A program made the translations under genes and the position numbers. This document shows positions 51,011-62,843 of a stretch of DNA of 64,000 bases, in pieces. The notes under the pieces are model-generated. The model saw nothing but the letters and a program-made list of their open reading frames with translations. It was not told the origin of the DNA and made no database searches. How positions within the stretch are numbered: position 1 is the stretch's first letter; every line of letters starts with the position of its first letter. Source of the DNA: Spinacia oleracea (lineage: Eukaryota; Streptophyta; Magnoliopsida; Caryophyllales; Amaranthaceae); assembly GCF_020520425.1 (NCBI RefSeq), contig NC_079488.1:18850247-18914246 (forward strand). Reading direction: 5' to 3'.

Positions 51011-51511
51011 CTAACACAAAGGTGTCCCGCCGCCAGTTGGATCTCGAGGGTCCTGCGACTGCGAGAAAGGAAAACCAGTACACTGACTGAACATCCTCTC
51101 GTAAGACTCCATTGCCTTTTACATCTGGGCGGCATATTCTTCTCTCTCCTGTCTCTCCCTTTCTCTCTCCCTTTGACGCTCTAGTCGCTCTTCTTCTCTT
51201 TCTTCTCTCTCCCTTTGCCTCAAAAGTCGATCTTCCTCCGTAGCTTTTGTTGTTTCAAGCTCAATGGATTTTTGAGTCAACTATTGTTGAGTCTCTTCCA
51301 AACATGTTGAGAGTTGAGAATAAATAGATGGGGTGTATGAGCTAGAACAACTACCACCCCTTCTAGATGGTGCAAAGTATAGAGTTGCTCCACTCCCTAG
51401 GCCGGGAAACTTTCCCTTCTTTCTCCCACCTACTGTCTCAAAGTAGATTTGGTTGAGATCTTTATCAATGCCTTTTTCACGGCATTCAGCAACATTTTTT
51501 TCGTAGTTTTC
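51011..51511 (-). pseudogene. TNPA-like (plant transposase_24) last exon, two stops
   Basis: From an acceptor CTTGTAG/GAAAAC at 51511 the minus-strand frame reads ENYEKNVAECREKGIDKDLN and then TVGGRKKGKFPGLGS, the signature of the Ptta/EnSpm plant transposase family, followed by a long Glu/Arg coiled-coil-like stretch (REREEREEERLERQ). In-frame stops occur in the ETQQ*LTQ and AAQM*KAM positions, then the natural stop at 51011-51013. Non-functional as it stands. Confidence 0.75.
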
Positions 51512-51641
51512 CTACAAGAATTGAAATGATTATCACCCATGCATAAAAAATATATTAAACCAACTTGCATAACAAATAAGAAACTTTTGTTAAAGGACAA
51601 AAAAATTGAGCTCTTGTACTTTTAGACAAGTTCGTGACGAA

Positions 51642-53609
51642 TTATAGTAGGTGATTCCTGTGCTTGCATGATTGAAGATTTACACACCTGCTCAAGTTTG
51701 AAGCATAAGCATCCGAGAATTTCAAGTCTCGAACCCATTCACATAACACCTTCTTTTGAGCCTTGTCAAGTGAAAAATATGCTTTGGGCATGGTTTGATT
51801 TCCATTTTCAAGCTCTAACTGCCGACGTTTATAATATTTAGCCATATCTTTCCTTGCATTAGTGGTGTCCGAGTTGCTGCCTTTCACATCCATCAAAGTG
51901 TTTATGAGTTGGTCAAAAAAGTTCTTTTCAATGTGCATGACATCCAAGTTGTGACGAAAAAGCAAATCCTTCCAATATGGGAGTTCCCATAGAATACTTT
52001 GTTTGAACCAACCCTTTTTGGACTCCTCAACTTCTTAAGAGCTTCAAGACCATCAGTTGCTTTAGGCAAGTCCTTCATACATTGCCACAATTCTTCTCCA
52101 CACATTATATGCGGACCCATGCCATTTTCAGCTTTGTTTTTGCAGAAAGCTGTTTTATTCTTTCGAAAAGGGTGATCATGTGGAAGGAATTGTCGATGGC
52201 AATCAAACCATGAAACTTTACCTCCATGTTCAAGCCAAAACGCCTTGCTTTTATCCATACAATAAGGACAAACCTTCTTTCCAGCAGTGGACCATCCAGA
52301 TAGCATGCCATATATATGCAGGGAAATCACTAACAGTCCACAAAAGGGCTGCGCGGAGGTTGAAACTCTGCTTGCTTGAGATGTCATAAGTCATAGCCCC
52401 AACCTCCCATAACTGTTTTAACTCTTCAATGAGTGGTTTCATGTACACATCCAAGTTTCATTTAGGATTTTTAGGATCGGGAACGAGCAAAGAAAGGAAC
52501 ATGAATGGTCTTTTCATACACATCGATGGAGGCAAGTAGTATGGTGTAAGAATAATTGGCCAACATGAATATTGGGATCCAAATTTACCATGGGAGCAAA
52601 TCCATCCGTGCACAAACCAAGCCCAAGATTTCTTGGCTCTGATGCGAAATTAGGAAAGGTTGTATCCAAGTGCTTCCACGCTTCACTATCACTAGGATGT
52701 GCGAAGGTGTTTTGAACTCGGGGATTCTTGGCGTGCCAAGTCATATCCTCCGAAATGTTCTTGGTAGCATACAACCTTTGCAACCTCGGTGTGATTGGAA
52801 AATAGATTAGAACTTTTGCTGGAATAAGCTTGTCCTTTTTAGTCTTTTTATACCGATCACTTCCACATACTCTACATTTATCTAACTGTGCATCGCCTTT
52901 CCAGAAGAGCAAACAACCTTTAGGACATGTGTGGATCCTCTCATGAGGAAGTTCCAAGCCCTCAAGAACCTTCTTTGTGCTATTGAAAGTTCTACCCATT
53001 TGGTTGTTATCTAGAATCGCATCATTCAACAAAGATGCAAACCCATCCACACACCTGTGTTGTAAGTTGAATTCACATTTCAAACTTGTAATTCTTGATG
53101 CCATCTCCAACACAGATAGTTTTCTCCCTTCATATAATGGATCTCCAGCTGCCTTTAGAAGGTCAATAAACTTTTTAGCTTCATCATTTGGTTCTTCTTC
53201 AACTGAATTACCCTCTTCATTTAACAAATGCTCTTGATTATTTCCAAGAGCATCAATAACTATATTCCGGTATGGATTTGGCTGAACACGCGAGGACTAT
53301 ACTAAGCTTTCCCCTTGACATATCCATTGATAGTAATTACAAATAAACCCCTAGCTTCTTGTACAAATGTACTCTAACTGTTTCAGTATCATGGAAACGT
53401 CTATTATCACACAGGGGGCATAGGCATCTTATTTTGTCACTATCATTGCAGGTTGGATGTTCTTTGAAAAACTCAATGAACTCTCCAACCCCCTTGAGAA
53501 AGTCAGGCTTAAGATTGCACCCATCAAGTCTATCATACATCCAACTACACTCTCTTCTTTTCATGATACCAAATTCTACACATCTCACAAAAAACATGTT
53601 ACTAACCAA
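51642..53609 (-). pseudogene. TNP2-like CACTA transposase, frameshifted and C-terminally truncated
   Basis: Consecutive minus-strand pieces: 53609-53337 carries the transposase-associated zinc domain (WMYDRLDGCNLKPDFLKGV; CLCPLCDNRRFHD). 53227-52514 carries HERIHTCPKGCLLFWKG and DSEAWKHLDTTFPNFASEPRN. 52454-52251 and 52387-51902 are two overlapping frames needed to follow the protein (FPAYI, then GWSTAGKKVCPYC). 51965-51642 contains HNLDVMHIEKNFFDQLINTLMD. At least two frameshifts are needed, and the normal C-terminal part (DUF4218/DUF4216 region) is missing before the TNPA-like exon. The pieces are a relic of the cut-and-paste transposase. Confidence 0.88.
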
Positions 53610-54465
53610 TCTCTACACATCTCACACTAATCATATTACTAAACCTACTATATAATCTAACTAACGCTCGATGTTTTCTAAATAAACACTCAAATAATTG
53701 TTATTATTAATTATATAAAAAACAATAATTATAAATGATATAAAGTTCAATAATTTATTAATGATATAGAGATCAATAATTTACTTAAACACACTTATTA
53801 ATTATATAAAGATCAATAATTTACTTATAAATTATATAAAGATCAATAATTACTTAAACAGAACCCAATAAGAATAAAAGTCAAATACAAACAATAAAAT
53901 GCATTTACAATAAACACCTAAACATGCACAAATTTATTCAATACAATTACTTACTACTCAAATTCATTCTCTAAATTATTCGTTGTTTCTCTAAAAACCA
54001 GAAGCATACTATAATTAAGCTAAATTTATAATTCATAGTTACTCTACGTTGCTACCAGCATAGCCTCAGTGATAAATTACGCAGTATCAATTATAATGCC
54101 AATAATTAAGCACCTAAATTGGAGTACCAATTGAATAATCAATGTCACATGATTCAAATTCAAGAGAAAACTAAAATCCATAAGAAACTCTAAATAATTT
54201 CATAATCTTAAACAATAATTAAAACTAGTACATTTTGTATTTCTTTGTGCCATTTAGGAACATCAGTAAGAATAATAAGTCATTTGCTCAACAAAATTAG
54301 AAGAGAAAAACGAATACTTACCCTTAAAAGATCGAAGAGTTTACAGAGCCGGAGATTTACGCTGAATAAACTACATTTGATATAAACAACAAAGTTAGGG
54401 TTTGAAAAATTGAAGCATTATATCATGAAAAATTAAGAACAAAGGTTACCTTTGGTGGGAAATCG
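53610..54465. other. 5' region of the CACTA element
   Basis: AT-rich sequence with repeated ATATAAAGATCAATAATTTA units (53740-53850); probably leader or first intron of the transposase gene. No frame. Confidence 0.5.
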
Positions 54466-54723
54466 CCGACAGGTGGTCCGACCCGGCTAGGTGGTCCGGT
54501 CCGTCTAGGTGGTCCGGCTGGGTGGAGATTCTTCAGCCAACGCGCGCAGCTGGCTGGGTGGGACCGCGCGCGGCTGGCTGGGTGGTACCGCGGCTGCCTG
54601 GGTGGGTGACGGCGTCGGTACGGTTGGGGTGGCGCGGTTGGGAGCGGTGGCGGTGAGGGTGGTTGCTTCGCCCAATTCGCTACTCCTTCTGGCAATATTT
54701 TTTTGGGGGGGGGGGGGGGGGGG
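54466..54723. repeat. GC-rich minisatellite and G19 run
   Basis: Units such as CTAGGTGGTCCGG and GGCTGGCTGGGTGG repeat through 54466-54660, followed by an uninterrupted run of 19 G at 54705-54723. Lies at the 5' end of the CACTA element. Confidence 0.8.
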
Positions 54724-54842
54724 AATGTACGAATGAGCAAATTAATGACTGCTAGTTTTTTGGAATTAATTTGTTGTACTGGTATGGCATTAATTTGTTG
54801 TATTCAATGACCACACGTTTTTTTGTTTTTTTTTTTAAAAAT

Positions 54843-55110
54843 TCCGACCGCTACAATGGTCAGAGATATTAAATAAGCGGTTACTAAAATTTTAAATGTA
54901 TTTTGGAAATAGTCGGATATTTACCGACTGCCACGTAGTCGGGACACAAGGAAAGCGGTCACTAAACTAACGACTGCTTTAAAAGTGGTCAGTCAATTTA
55001 AAAAATAACAACCGCCTCTAAATTGGTCGGTAAATTAACGACTGTTTTTTAGCGGTCAATAAATTTTGTTTTACTGACTGTTTTCTGGCGGTTGGTAAAT
55101 TCAGTTGGTA
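54843..55110. repeat. Right subterminal repeat zone of the CACTA element
   Basis: Copies of GACCGCTACAATGGTC, AGCGGT(C/T)A and inverted versions, mirroring 50270-50705. Confidence 0.75.
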
Positions 55111-55210
55111 ATCAACCTCTTCCTTGTAGTGCGTGGACCTGAGCTGTTCATGTTACGCCCGGTGGGATCGCCCCATAGCCCGACCCGACCCATAATCATC
55201 TTTAGTGTTA

Positions 55211-55392
55211 CTCCTCTGTCCATGTCCTTTTTATATCTTCTCATATTCCATTGCTCTACAGGGCAATTAGAGTAAGTCACTGAATTTTCACATGAGCATG
55301 CGGCAAGGAACTATACTTGAGAAGTTTACGTTTTAAGTCGCATTTTATAAAATGAAAAATCAAATGGAGCAAACGATAAAGGACGGAAGGAG
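55211..55392. mobile_element. Possible MITE with CTCCTCTGTCCATGTCC ends
   Basis: Left CTCCTCTGTCCATGTCCTTT and right inverted AAAGGACGGAAGGAG. The segment CTTGAGAAGTTTACGTTTTA is present here and again at about 55405, as a direct repeat across the right end. Confidence 0.5.
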
Positions 55393-55739
55393 ATGATGCA
55401 TCCCTTGAGAAGTTTACGTTTTAAGTCGCATTGTGCATACAAACTAGGCACATTGGTCCCATTATGATAAGGTCATTCGCCTTTATCATCAAACACTATA
55501 AAGAGATTGTCAAATGGTGAATCCCTAGATATGTTCATATGCTGTTGCAAACAACCCTAGTAAGATCATTAATGTATTCTCTGTGTAACTTAGGCATTAT
55601 TAGACTCCCTTCGACGATTAAAGCCTCACTCGAAATGATTGGTTTCATACCCGAAACAATCACTATATCATTTAGGCAAGATTAGTGTATAAAAATGTTG
55701 ATCAAAGTTAAATAATATTGTAATTCCTCATGTTTTTAC
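55393..55739. other. Gene-free interval
   Basis: No gene recognised; starts with the duplicated TTGAGAAGTTTACGTTTTAA segment. Confidence 0.45.
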
Positions 55740-56467
55740 GTATTTATAAATATATTTTATTATATTTATAAAGCATTTTATGATTTTTAGAATTTAAATC
55801 GCATTTAAATATTATTTAAATGTATTTTTATTTATTAGAATATTTATTATTTTAATTAATATTCGAAGTCGGGAAATTAATTGGGTTTTGATTTTAATAT
55901 GGTTTGAATTAATTCTAAGCCCAAGTCGTTTTAATGGTTGAACCCAACTAGAGTTTCTAATTTAAATTCCTAATTCAAACCCGGTCATTAAATGAAAGCC
56001 CAATACCCAAACTCATAAGGCTAGCCCACCAGGGATTACGGAAGCCTATAAATACACCATATATTTCAATGGGATCCCCACTTCATTAAACCCTCATTAT
56101 TTTTCTCTTTCTCTCTCATACCCGACTCCTTCTCTCTCCTTGCCCGTGTCCCCTCGCGTCGCACAGCCAGCCGAGCACATCGCTCGTTGTTGCCTTCGTC
56201 CCTCCTCTCTCTTTCTCTGCTCTCGTCCGCGTATAGCACAGTCGAGCCCTTGCTCGTTGTTGCTTCCTTCGTTCGTGCACTCGACACCCAGCGCCCACGA
56301 GCACCCATACTCGCTGCTGCTTCCCTCGCACAGCATGCACACTCGTGCTCTCTCTTGCCCCTCGGTCGAGTGTTGCTGCCCCGCACAGCCCCTGTTACCC
56401 CTTGTTGCTTGCTTCATCGCACACCACACACACCCGCAAGCAACATCACTGTTGTTGATGTGCCGCA
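55740..56467 (+). repeat. Probable LTR fragment of an unrelated retrotransposon
   Basis: AT-rich U3-like sequence, then a promoter-like CCTATAAATACACC (56044-56057) and a C/T-rich, CTCTCTCTC-containing leader, the usual look of a plant LTR around its transcription start. It is cut off at 56467 by a copia-family LTR. Superfamily not determined; open frames here are composition artefacts. Confidence 0.4.
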
Positions 56468-57111
56468 TGTTAGGTTATGACAAATATAAATCATATATTT
56501 CATGCGGAAAAAAATATAAAGTCAGGAATCCAAATTAATTGCCACATAGTCAATTAGCATAATTTAGGATACATTCATGTGATGCGTGCCTTCCCTAGCT
56601 GCTCCCGAACCGAACAAGAACAAGTTTAGGACTCCAAATGTCGCCCCTCCGTAGATAGTCCACAACACGTTCGGATCCGCCTTAGATTCATTTAACTAGA
56701 ATATTATCTAAGGTTTTATGTTTATTCGAAAGCTTAATTATATATTTAGGCAATTTATAAAATTCGTACTCAAACTTAAACTATATGAATACTTATTGAT
56801 TGTGGTGTATAAATTGTGATTATGAACCACGTATTTATAGGGTGGAAATAATGGACTTAGATTTCTATTAGGATTCAAATAACTAAATTAATTAGGATTC
56901 TAGTTAAATTAATCCATTAGAATTTAATGTTTAATCAAAAACAAAAACATTCAATTCGAGTAGAATTAGGAAAACGATATTAAGCAAGAAATCCTAAACG
57001 ACCAAGGACTCGGTCGTACGTAGCAAAGCAGCCACGCATCCCACAAGGGACGTTGGTGCGCTGCTCGGCCCAAGGCAGGCACTGGCAGCACGTGGCCCAT
57101 CGTGGGCTCTG
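56468..57111 (-). repeat. Copia-family LTR fragment, minus strand
   Basis: Begins TGTTAGGTTATGACAAATAT, the inverted end of the LTR family at 29791, and contains CGAACAAGAACAAG and CCTCCGTAGATAGTCCACA from R-U5. It breaks in the GC-rich U3 block at 57111, where another LTR of the same family begins. Confidence 0.85.
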
Positions 57112-58513
57112 TGTTAGGTTATGATACATATGACAAAATATAAATCATGGGGAAAACCTTAATGCCAGGAAAACATATTATTTACACATAATCATTTAGC
57201 GTAATTTAGGTGCATACACTTTGTAGCGTGCCCTCCCTAGCTGCGCCCGATCCGAACAAGAACAAGTCTTTAGGACTCCAAGTGTCGTCCCTCCGTAGAT
57301 AGTCCACAGCACGTCCGGATCCACCTTAAGCTTGACCAACTAGAATCGCCCTTAAGGTTCCTAGGAATTTCGGCTAAATGGTTGCAAGTGTTTTGGCTGA
57401 TTTTTGCTTCAAAATCTTACCTTTGAATATTTCAATGTTGTTTATAAATTTGTGACCCTAGGCCCCTATTTATAGAGTTATGGAAAAGGACTTATAATCC
57501 TATTAGAATACTAATCTAGTTTAATTAGAATCGTGCTAGGACTCTTTTAAATAAACTTTATCTATTAGGATTAGAATTTAATCATATGTCGAATCCCGAT
57601 AGCTTTAGGATTTTTATAGCACGCACACGAGCATCGCACGAGCACCGTTCACCCGCTCGCAGGCCTTACGGCCCACGCTGAGCGCACAGCGCCTCGGCCC
57701 AGCTCGCTGCCAGTGATCCGCGCGCGTGCCCAAGGCCTTGGCTGGGCCTGGCCTTGCGCTGGGCCTGGTCGAGGCTTTGGCGTGTGGTTTGTTGCGTGTG
57801 GCTTGCTGGGCGACGACCTGGCTTTGTGCTGGGCCTTCGTCTAGCGAGCATCGTCCGATGCTAATTCGTACGATACGCTTCCGATTAAATTCCCGATTCC
57901 GGAATTCATTTCCGATACGAACAATATTTAATATTTCCGATTCCGGAATTAATTTCCGTTTCTAACAAATATTTAATATTTCCGTTTCCGGAATTATTTT
58001 CCGATTTCGATAATATTTCCGATTCTGACAATATTTCCGTTTCCGGCAATATTTCCGATTCCGGCAATATTTCCATTTTCCAATAATATTTTTCGATACG
58101 TACCATGTTTCCGTTTCTGGCATCATCTACGACTTGGATAATATTTATATTTCCGATACGATCCATATTTCCGTTTCCGGCAATATCATCGTTTCCGGAG
58201 TATTCATTCCTTGCTTTTGACGATCTCACCTCCCACTGAAACCAAGATCCGTCGATTCCGAATATCCATAGATGGAGTATTTAATGCCATTAAATACTTG
58301 ATCCGTTTACGTACTATTTGTGTGACCCTACGGGTTCAGTCAAGATTAAGTTGTGGATTAATATCATTAATTCCACTTGAACTGAAGCGGCCTCTAGCTA
58401 GGCATTCAGTTCACTTGTTCTCACTGAATTATTAACTTGTTAATTAATACTGAACCGCATTTATTAGACTTAACATTAAATGCATACTTGGACAAAGGGC
58501 ATTATTTCCTTCA
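57112..58513 (-). repeat. Copia-family 3' LTR, minus strand
   Basis: Full-length (1402 bp), inverted: TGTTAGGTTATGATACATAT to TTTCCTTCA. TATA box on the minus strand near 57470-57478 (CTATAAATA). Followed rightwards by the inverted polypurine tract GTCTCCCACTTGTCC. Its GC-rich block is the closest match to the extra LTR at 38899-39655. Confidence 0.9.
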
Positions 58514-61500
58514 GTCTCCCACTTGTCCTTAGGGACAAGTGTGCATTTCCCAATTCCTTTGTCGCTTGATGCTTGCTCTTGAACATAAGGTAAGAGTTGT
58601 CATCCTTATTACGTCCAGAGGTATTTCTCGGTTTCTGAGTTCAACTGATCAAATAAATAGATAATCATAGCCTATGATTCATCTGAGCATGGTCATGCAT
58701 TTTACAGTTTCTAGCTCTCCGAGTGGCCTTGTACAACTTTTAGCATCTCATCCCGATTTATGGGAGGACAATCCCAATCTTGCGATGTCGAGATTAGACT
58801 TCATTTGATAGGTGATTACCTGAGCGTTTCCTTTATAGCCTCCTTTTACGGTGCGACGGTTGGTCAACGTCAAAGTAAGCAGTTCTCAAACAACTAATCT
58901 CAAATCACTCAGGTATTGTGGATTTAGTGTCTAATAATTTTAATGAAATTTACTTATGACAGATTTTCTTCTCTTACAGTAAAGTTTCATAGGTCTGTCC
59001 GATACTAGTCTTCCCAAAGTAAGTATCTATGCAAATGATTACGACATTGTCATGTCCACATAGTTCAAGAAACAGAACTACTAGTCATCTTGCATTCTAG
59101 TCGTCTAACGTTTTCTATGCGTCCATCTTTATAAAAAACTCCGACCAGGGACCATTTTCAATCTTTTGACATTCAAGTTCACTTGATAGACATTTCTTAG
59201 TCACAGGACTGGTCCTGACAGTCTATCTTGAATTATTTCGTCAAATTGAAGGGACTCATCATTTAATACTAAACCAAGATTAAATGGAATATGAAAATAC
59301 ATTTCTTATATGATAAATGTTCAACCCTTATGTTTTACAACCATGGGCCTCAAACCCATCTTTTAAAACAGTTCATGGAATTCAAAGCTATGCTTGATTT
59401 CCAGTGCTACAATGTGAATGTTGCTCCTCACTTGTTTCATAGGTTTAGTTATCATGCTTTGCCAATCTTTAATATCCTCTTCATCGAATGTTTTTCGAGA
59501 TAGGATGATAAGATCTTTTGAGTTTGTTTATTATGTGATCTTTTCTTTCTTACTTAAATAGTGGTTCTACGCATTTTGCAATGAAGAACTATTAAGTCAA
59601 CAGACATGTGATCTACCCAAGTTCAATGAAGAACTCTTTAACATAAACAACCCTGTTTTATTGCTTCTTAGGCAATAAGAACTTTTACTTCAACTGTATA
59701 GGTTGCTAGTGATGCTTTGTTTGGATTTACCTATCCAAGCAGTTCATAGATATGTGGAAGACTTTCCAACTATATCTTAGAACATAGAAATTATTATTTT
59801 AATTTCCCACGCAACAACTCATGGTCTCCAATCCATGTTGCCATTTCAAAACACGATGCTCTTTAGCTCGTCCTTGTCAATGGATAACTCCAAAGGAATC
59901 TTGCTTGATCCTTTGCCAGTGTTTGTGTGTGTAGCATCAATATTTAGCATATCTTTATTTCCTTGAATCAAGAATTGATCCTATGTACCTTTTCAAGTAC
60001 CATAAGTTTTTCTTGATCTCAATCTTGTTGATCTTTACTTAGACCAATAGAGACTGGTATGTGTTCGTCATGCCTAAAGCCATACGATACATTTTTGGCG
60101 ATCCTCATATTATATTATACATGATAAATTCTTTTTGCAGAATAATTCCCAATTGAATTCTATTCATGTAACTTTAGCTCATTCAATTTCAGTAGATAAT
60201 GAATCCAGCTAAATTCTTTGACATATAATATAATATAGGTTAAGAATCTCACTTAGATCCTTTGATGTTTAACTTAAATGCTTATACATAGTTCAAACAT
60301 TCATTACTTAGATTTATTCATATGGATCGAATATCTCCAATGGAGTCTTTCGTGTTTGATTTAGTAAATGCATTTACTTAATCCAAAACAATATCATAAG
60401 ATCTTTGTAAATAGATCTTAATACCCAGTATGTACTAAGTTTCGCCTTGGTCCATCATTGATGAATTATTTCAAACCTAAGTTATTAGCATTTGAATGTT
60501 ATTTCACAATAGAGAGATATGTGTATGACACACATAGGACCAATTAAGTTTTATGTACTCCCACTAAACTTCTTATATATCTATAAGAATCATGTACCTT
60601 TTATGAAACTAAAATAGTTATTAGCTTCACTAAAATACAGTTCCAATTCCCAATTGCTTGCTTAAATCTGTACTTAGATTTCATAAGCTAGCTTTCCTTT
60701 TCAAGTATTTATTTGGATCCACAAATCCTATGACATACCATGTACATAGTTTCTTCCAACATTTGACTGAGGAAGATGTTTTGTCATCCAATTGCCATAT
60801 GTACCAATATGAAATCATTGCTTGAATTATAGACTTGAGCATTATGATTATGCATGAGGTTTCAACACAATCCATGCCATGAATTTGCTTGTAACCTTTA
60901 TCAACTAATCTAGCTTTGTGTGTGAACACAATTCCATGTTTGATGGTTTTTATCCTTAAAACCAATTTGCAACCAATAGATGTAAATCATTCTTGCAAAT
61001 CAACAAATTTTCAATTTTGTCATCAGAACATTGAGTATGTTTTTATGGCCTTTAACCAATTAAACATTAAGTCTATATATGGCCTCTAACCATTTTAGGG
61101 AATCTAGGTTTCGTCATAGCTTTCTTACAAGTCATAAACTCATTAATCTACATGATAATAGTTTGACTGCAAGTTGTAGGTTTCCTCGCTATCTAATAGA
61201 AGAATCGCATAGCTTCAGTGACCTGAACTCCATGTTTCTTCACTATCTAATAGAAGAATCTCATAGTTTCAGTGACTTGAACTCTATGCCTACTTGGGTA
61301 TAGAACATCAAACAATAGAATATCAACAACCACTTGAAAGTCCTTTGAATATTCAGTTCTCCTTGAAGCACTTGTAAAGTCTTCTAAGAGATGTCTATTC
61401 TTTAAAGCCACTTCTAAAGTCCTAAAGAATACGTGTTCGGATTTTCTAAAGAACTTCGAAAAGCCTCCGGAATGTACGTTTATGTTTGTTGTTCGCCTCG

Positions 61501-62843
61501 AAGACTTTCGAGGTCTATTTTCTCCCACTTGTCATTTTGGAAACGAATCTTCAAAAGGACATTATTTCGAGCAAACAAACATTATGTTCTCAAAATTCGT
61601 GGTAGAAACAATACCCTTGTGTCTCATTTGAATAAATCACAATGAAACATATATCTATACTTGGGCTTTAGTTTGTCGAATAACAAACACTAAGCTCCCA
61701 CTGAGTTTGGCAACTCTCTAGATATATATTATCGAAAAGATATTCTTAAATTACTTTTCATTAGCTTTGACGAATTTGGTTTAGTTTGGTGGTAGTTGAG
61801 AATTTTGTTTTAGAAATTATAGGAAAATTCTTTATGATTCATCATTGATCGAATCAAGTACTAATTGACTTCCATCATTCCAATTTAGATATGCCATATC
61901 TTATCGTTACAACACACAATCATTGATGATCATTTTTGGTCTCAAGTAATCATCAACATGATCTAACCTAGATCTTTATGATTTCTTGCCAAGTGGATTT
62001 TATACTTCTGAATCTTTGAACTAGCCAAACATATTCAAACTTATATCACTTTGAGTAAATAAACCAATATCCACTCAAATTTAGGTGAAATAATAAAGTC
62101 ATAAAATCTCTCTTTAGCTTTGAACTCTATTGTCTAGGTGTTATAACAATAGTTCATATCTCTTGTTACTTTCAACAAGTAAGACTAGCTTGTCTTGAAT
62201 TGATCTAGAAATCAATCAACTTTCAAAAGTTCATCAGAATAGAGCTTTTGAATGTTAACTTGTTGACATGGTATAAGTAACAATGCCAAAGATTAGTGGA
62301 ACTCAAATCAAGAGATTGATTTGAACCTAGTAAAGTTTTAATTGTTAAAGAGTTGTTTGTTTTAATCAAGCATTTTAACTCAACCCGTAAATGACCATTT
62401 TCATTCAAATAAACAAATAAACAAGTATTGTTTTTATTCTTCTGAATGTGAGTCTTTCTGTGTTTGAAAACAGAAATTTAGGTATGCTGGTTATGGAACA
62501 AAATAACCATTAAGTTCCAGCCTTGGAAGGACTTAAAACAAACTAGATGACCCTACAACTAATGTAGCATTGCCATGCTTCATTTCCCTCTTGTAGGTCA
62601 TTAGTGTAGCCTAGCTTCCATTGTTTGAGTTATTACCGAAGTAAGAACCTCAAGCGGTATATGATACCAAGGAAGTTTGATTGCTAGGTCACTTCTCTTT
62701 AAACATAAACTTTTAGGTAGAAACGGAACTGTAAGTTCCTTTCACTTGTTCCTTGTTTTCCTATTTCTTGTACCCTTTCTTATAGTCTTAAGAATTTAAT
62801 TCTTTAGTGTTGACTTTTATACTTTGTTTAGACATGTCCAATG
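58514..62843 (-). pseudogene. Decayed copia internal region, minus strand
   Basis: 58514-59285 aligns (inverted) with the 3' internal region 38033-38898. Further right come heavily mutated Pol remnants in reverse order: RT at 60681-60965 (FTHKARLVDKGYKQIHGMD; WQLDDKT) and a pre-integrase finger at 62223-62408 (NLWHCYLYHVNK). Many stops and frameshifts separate them. The 5' side is cut off at 62843 by a plus-strand LTR. Confidence 0.8.

Larger units (their letters stand above)
50244..55131 (-). mobile_element. CACTA/EnSpm transposon, internally decayed, minus strand
   Basis: Ends are CACTACAAGAAATTG (50244) and inverted CACTACAAGGAAGAG (55131). Both subterminal zones are filled with inverted and direct GCGACCGC/GACGGTC/AGCGGTC motifs (50270-50705, 54843-55110), the binding-site clusters typical of this superfamily. 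Inside, reading leftwards, are a broken TNP2 gene and a TNPA-like exon. Flanking triplets are CTT and CGT, so the 3-bp duplication is imperfect. Total 4888 bp, too short for a complete autonomous element. Confidence 0.9.

Noticed and set aside
56066-56538. Several open frames of 75-130 codons on both strands
   Set aside because: C/T-rich leader-like DNA gives open frames in all directions; no domain or codon signal.
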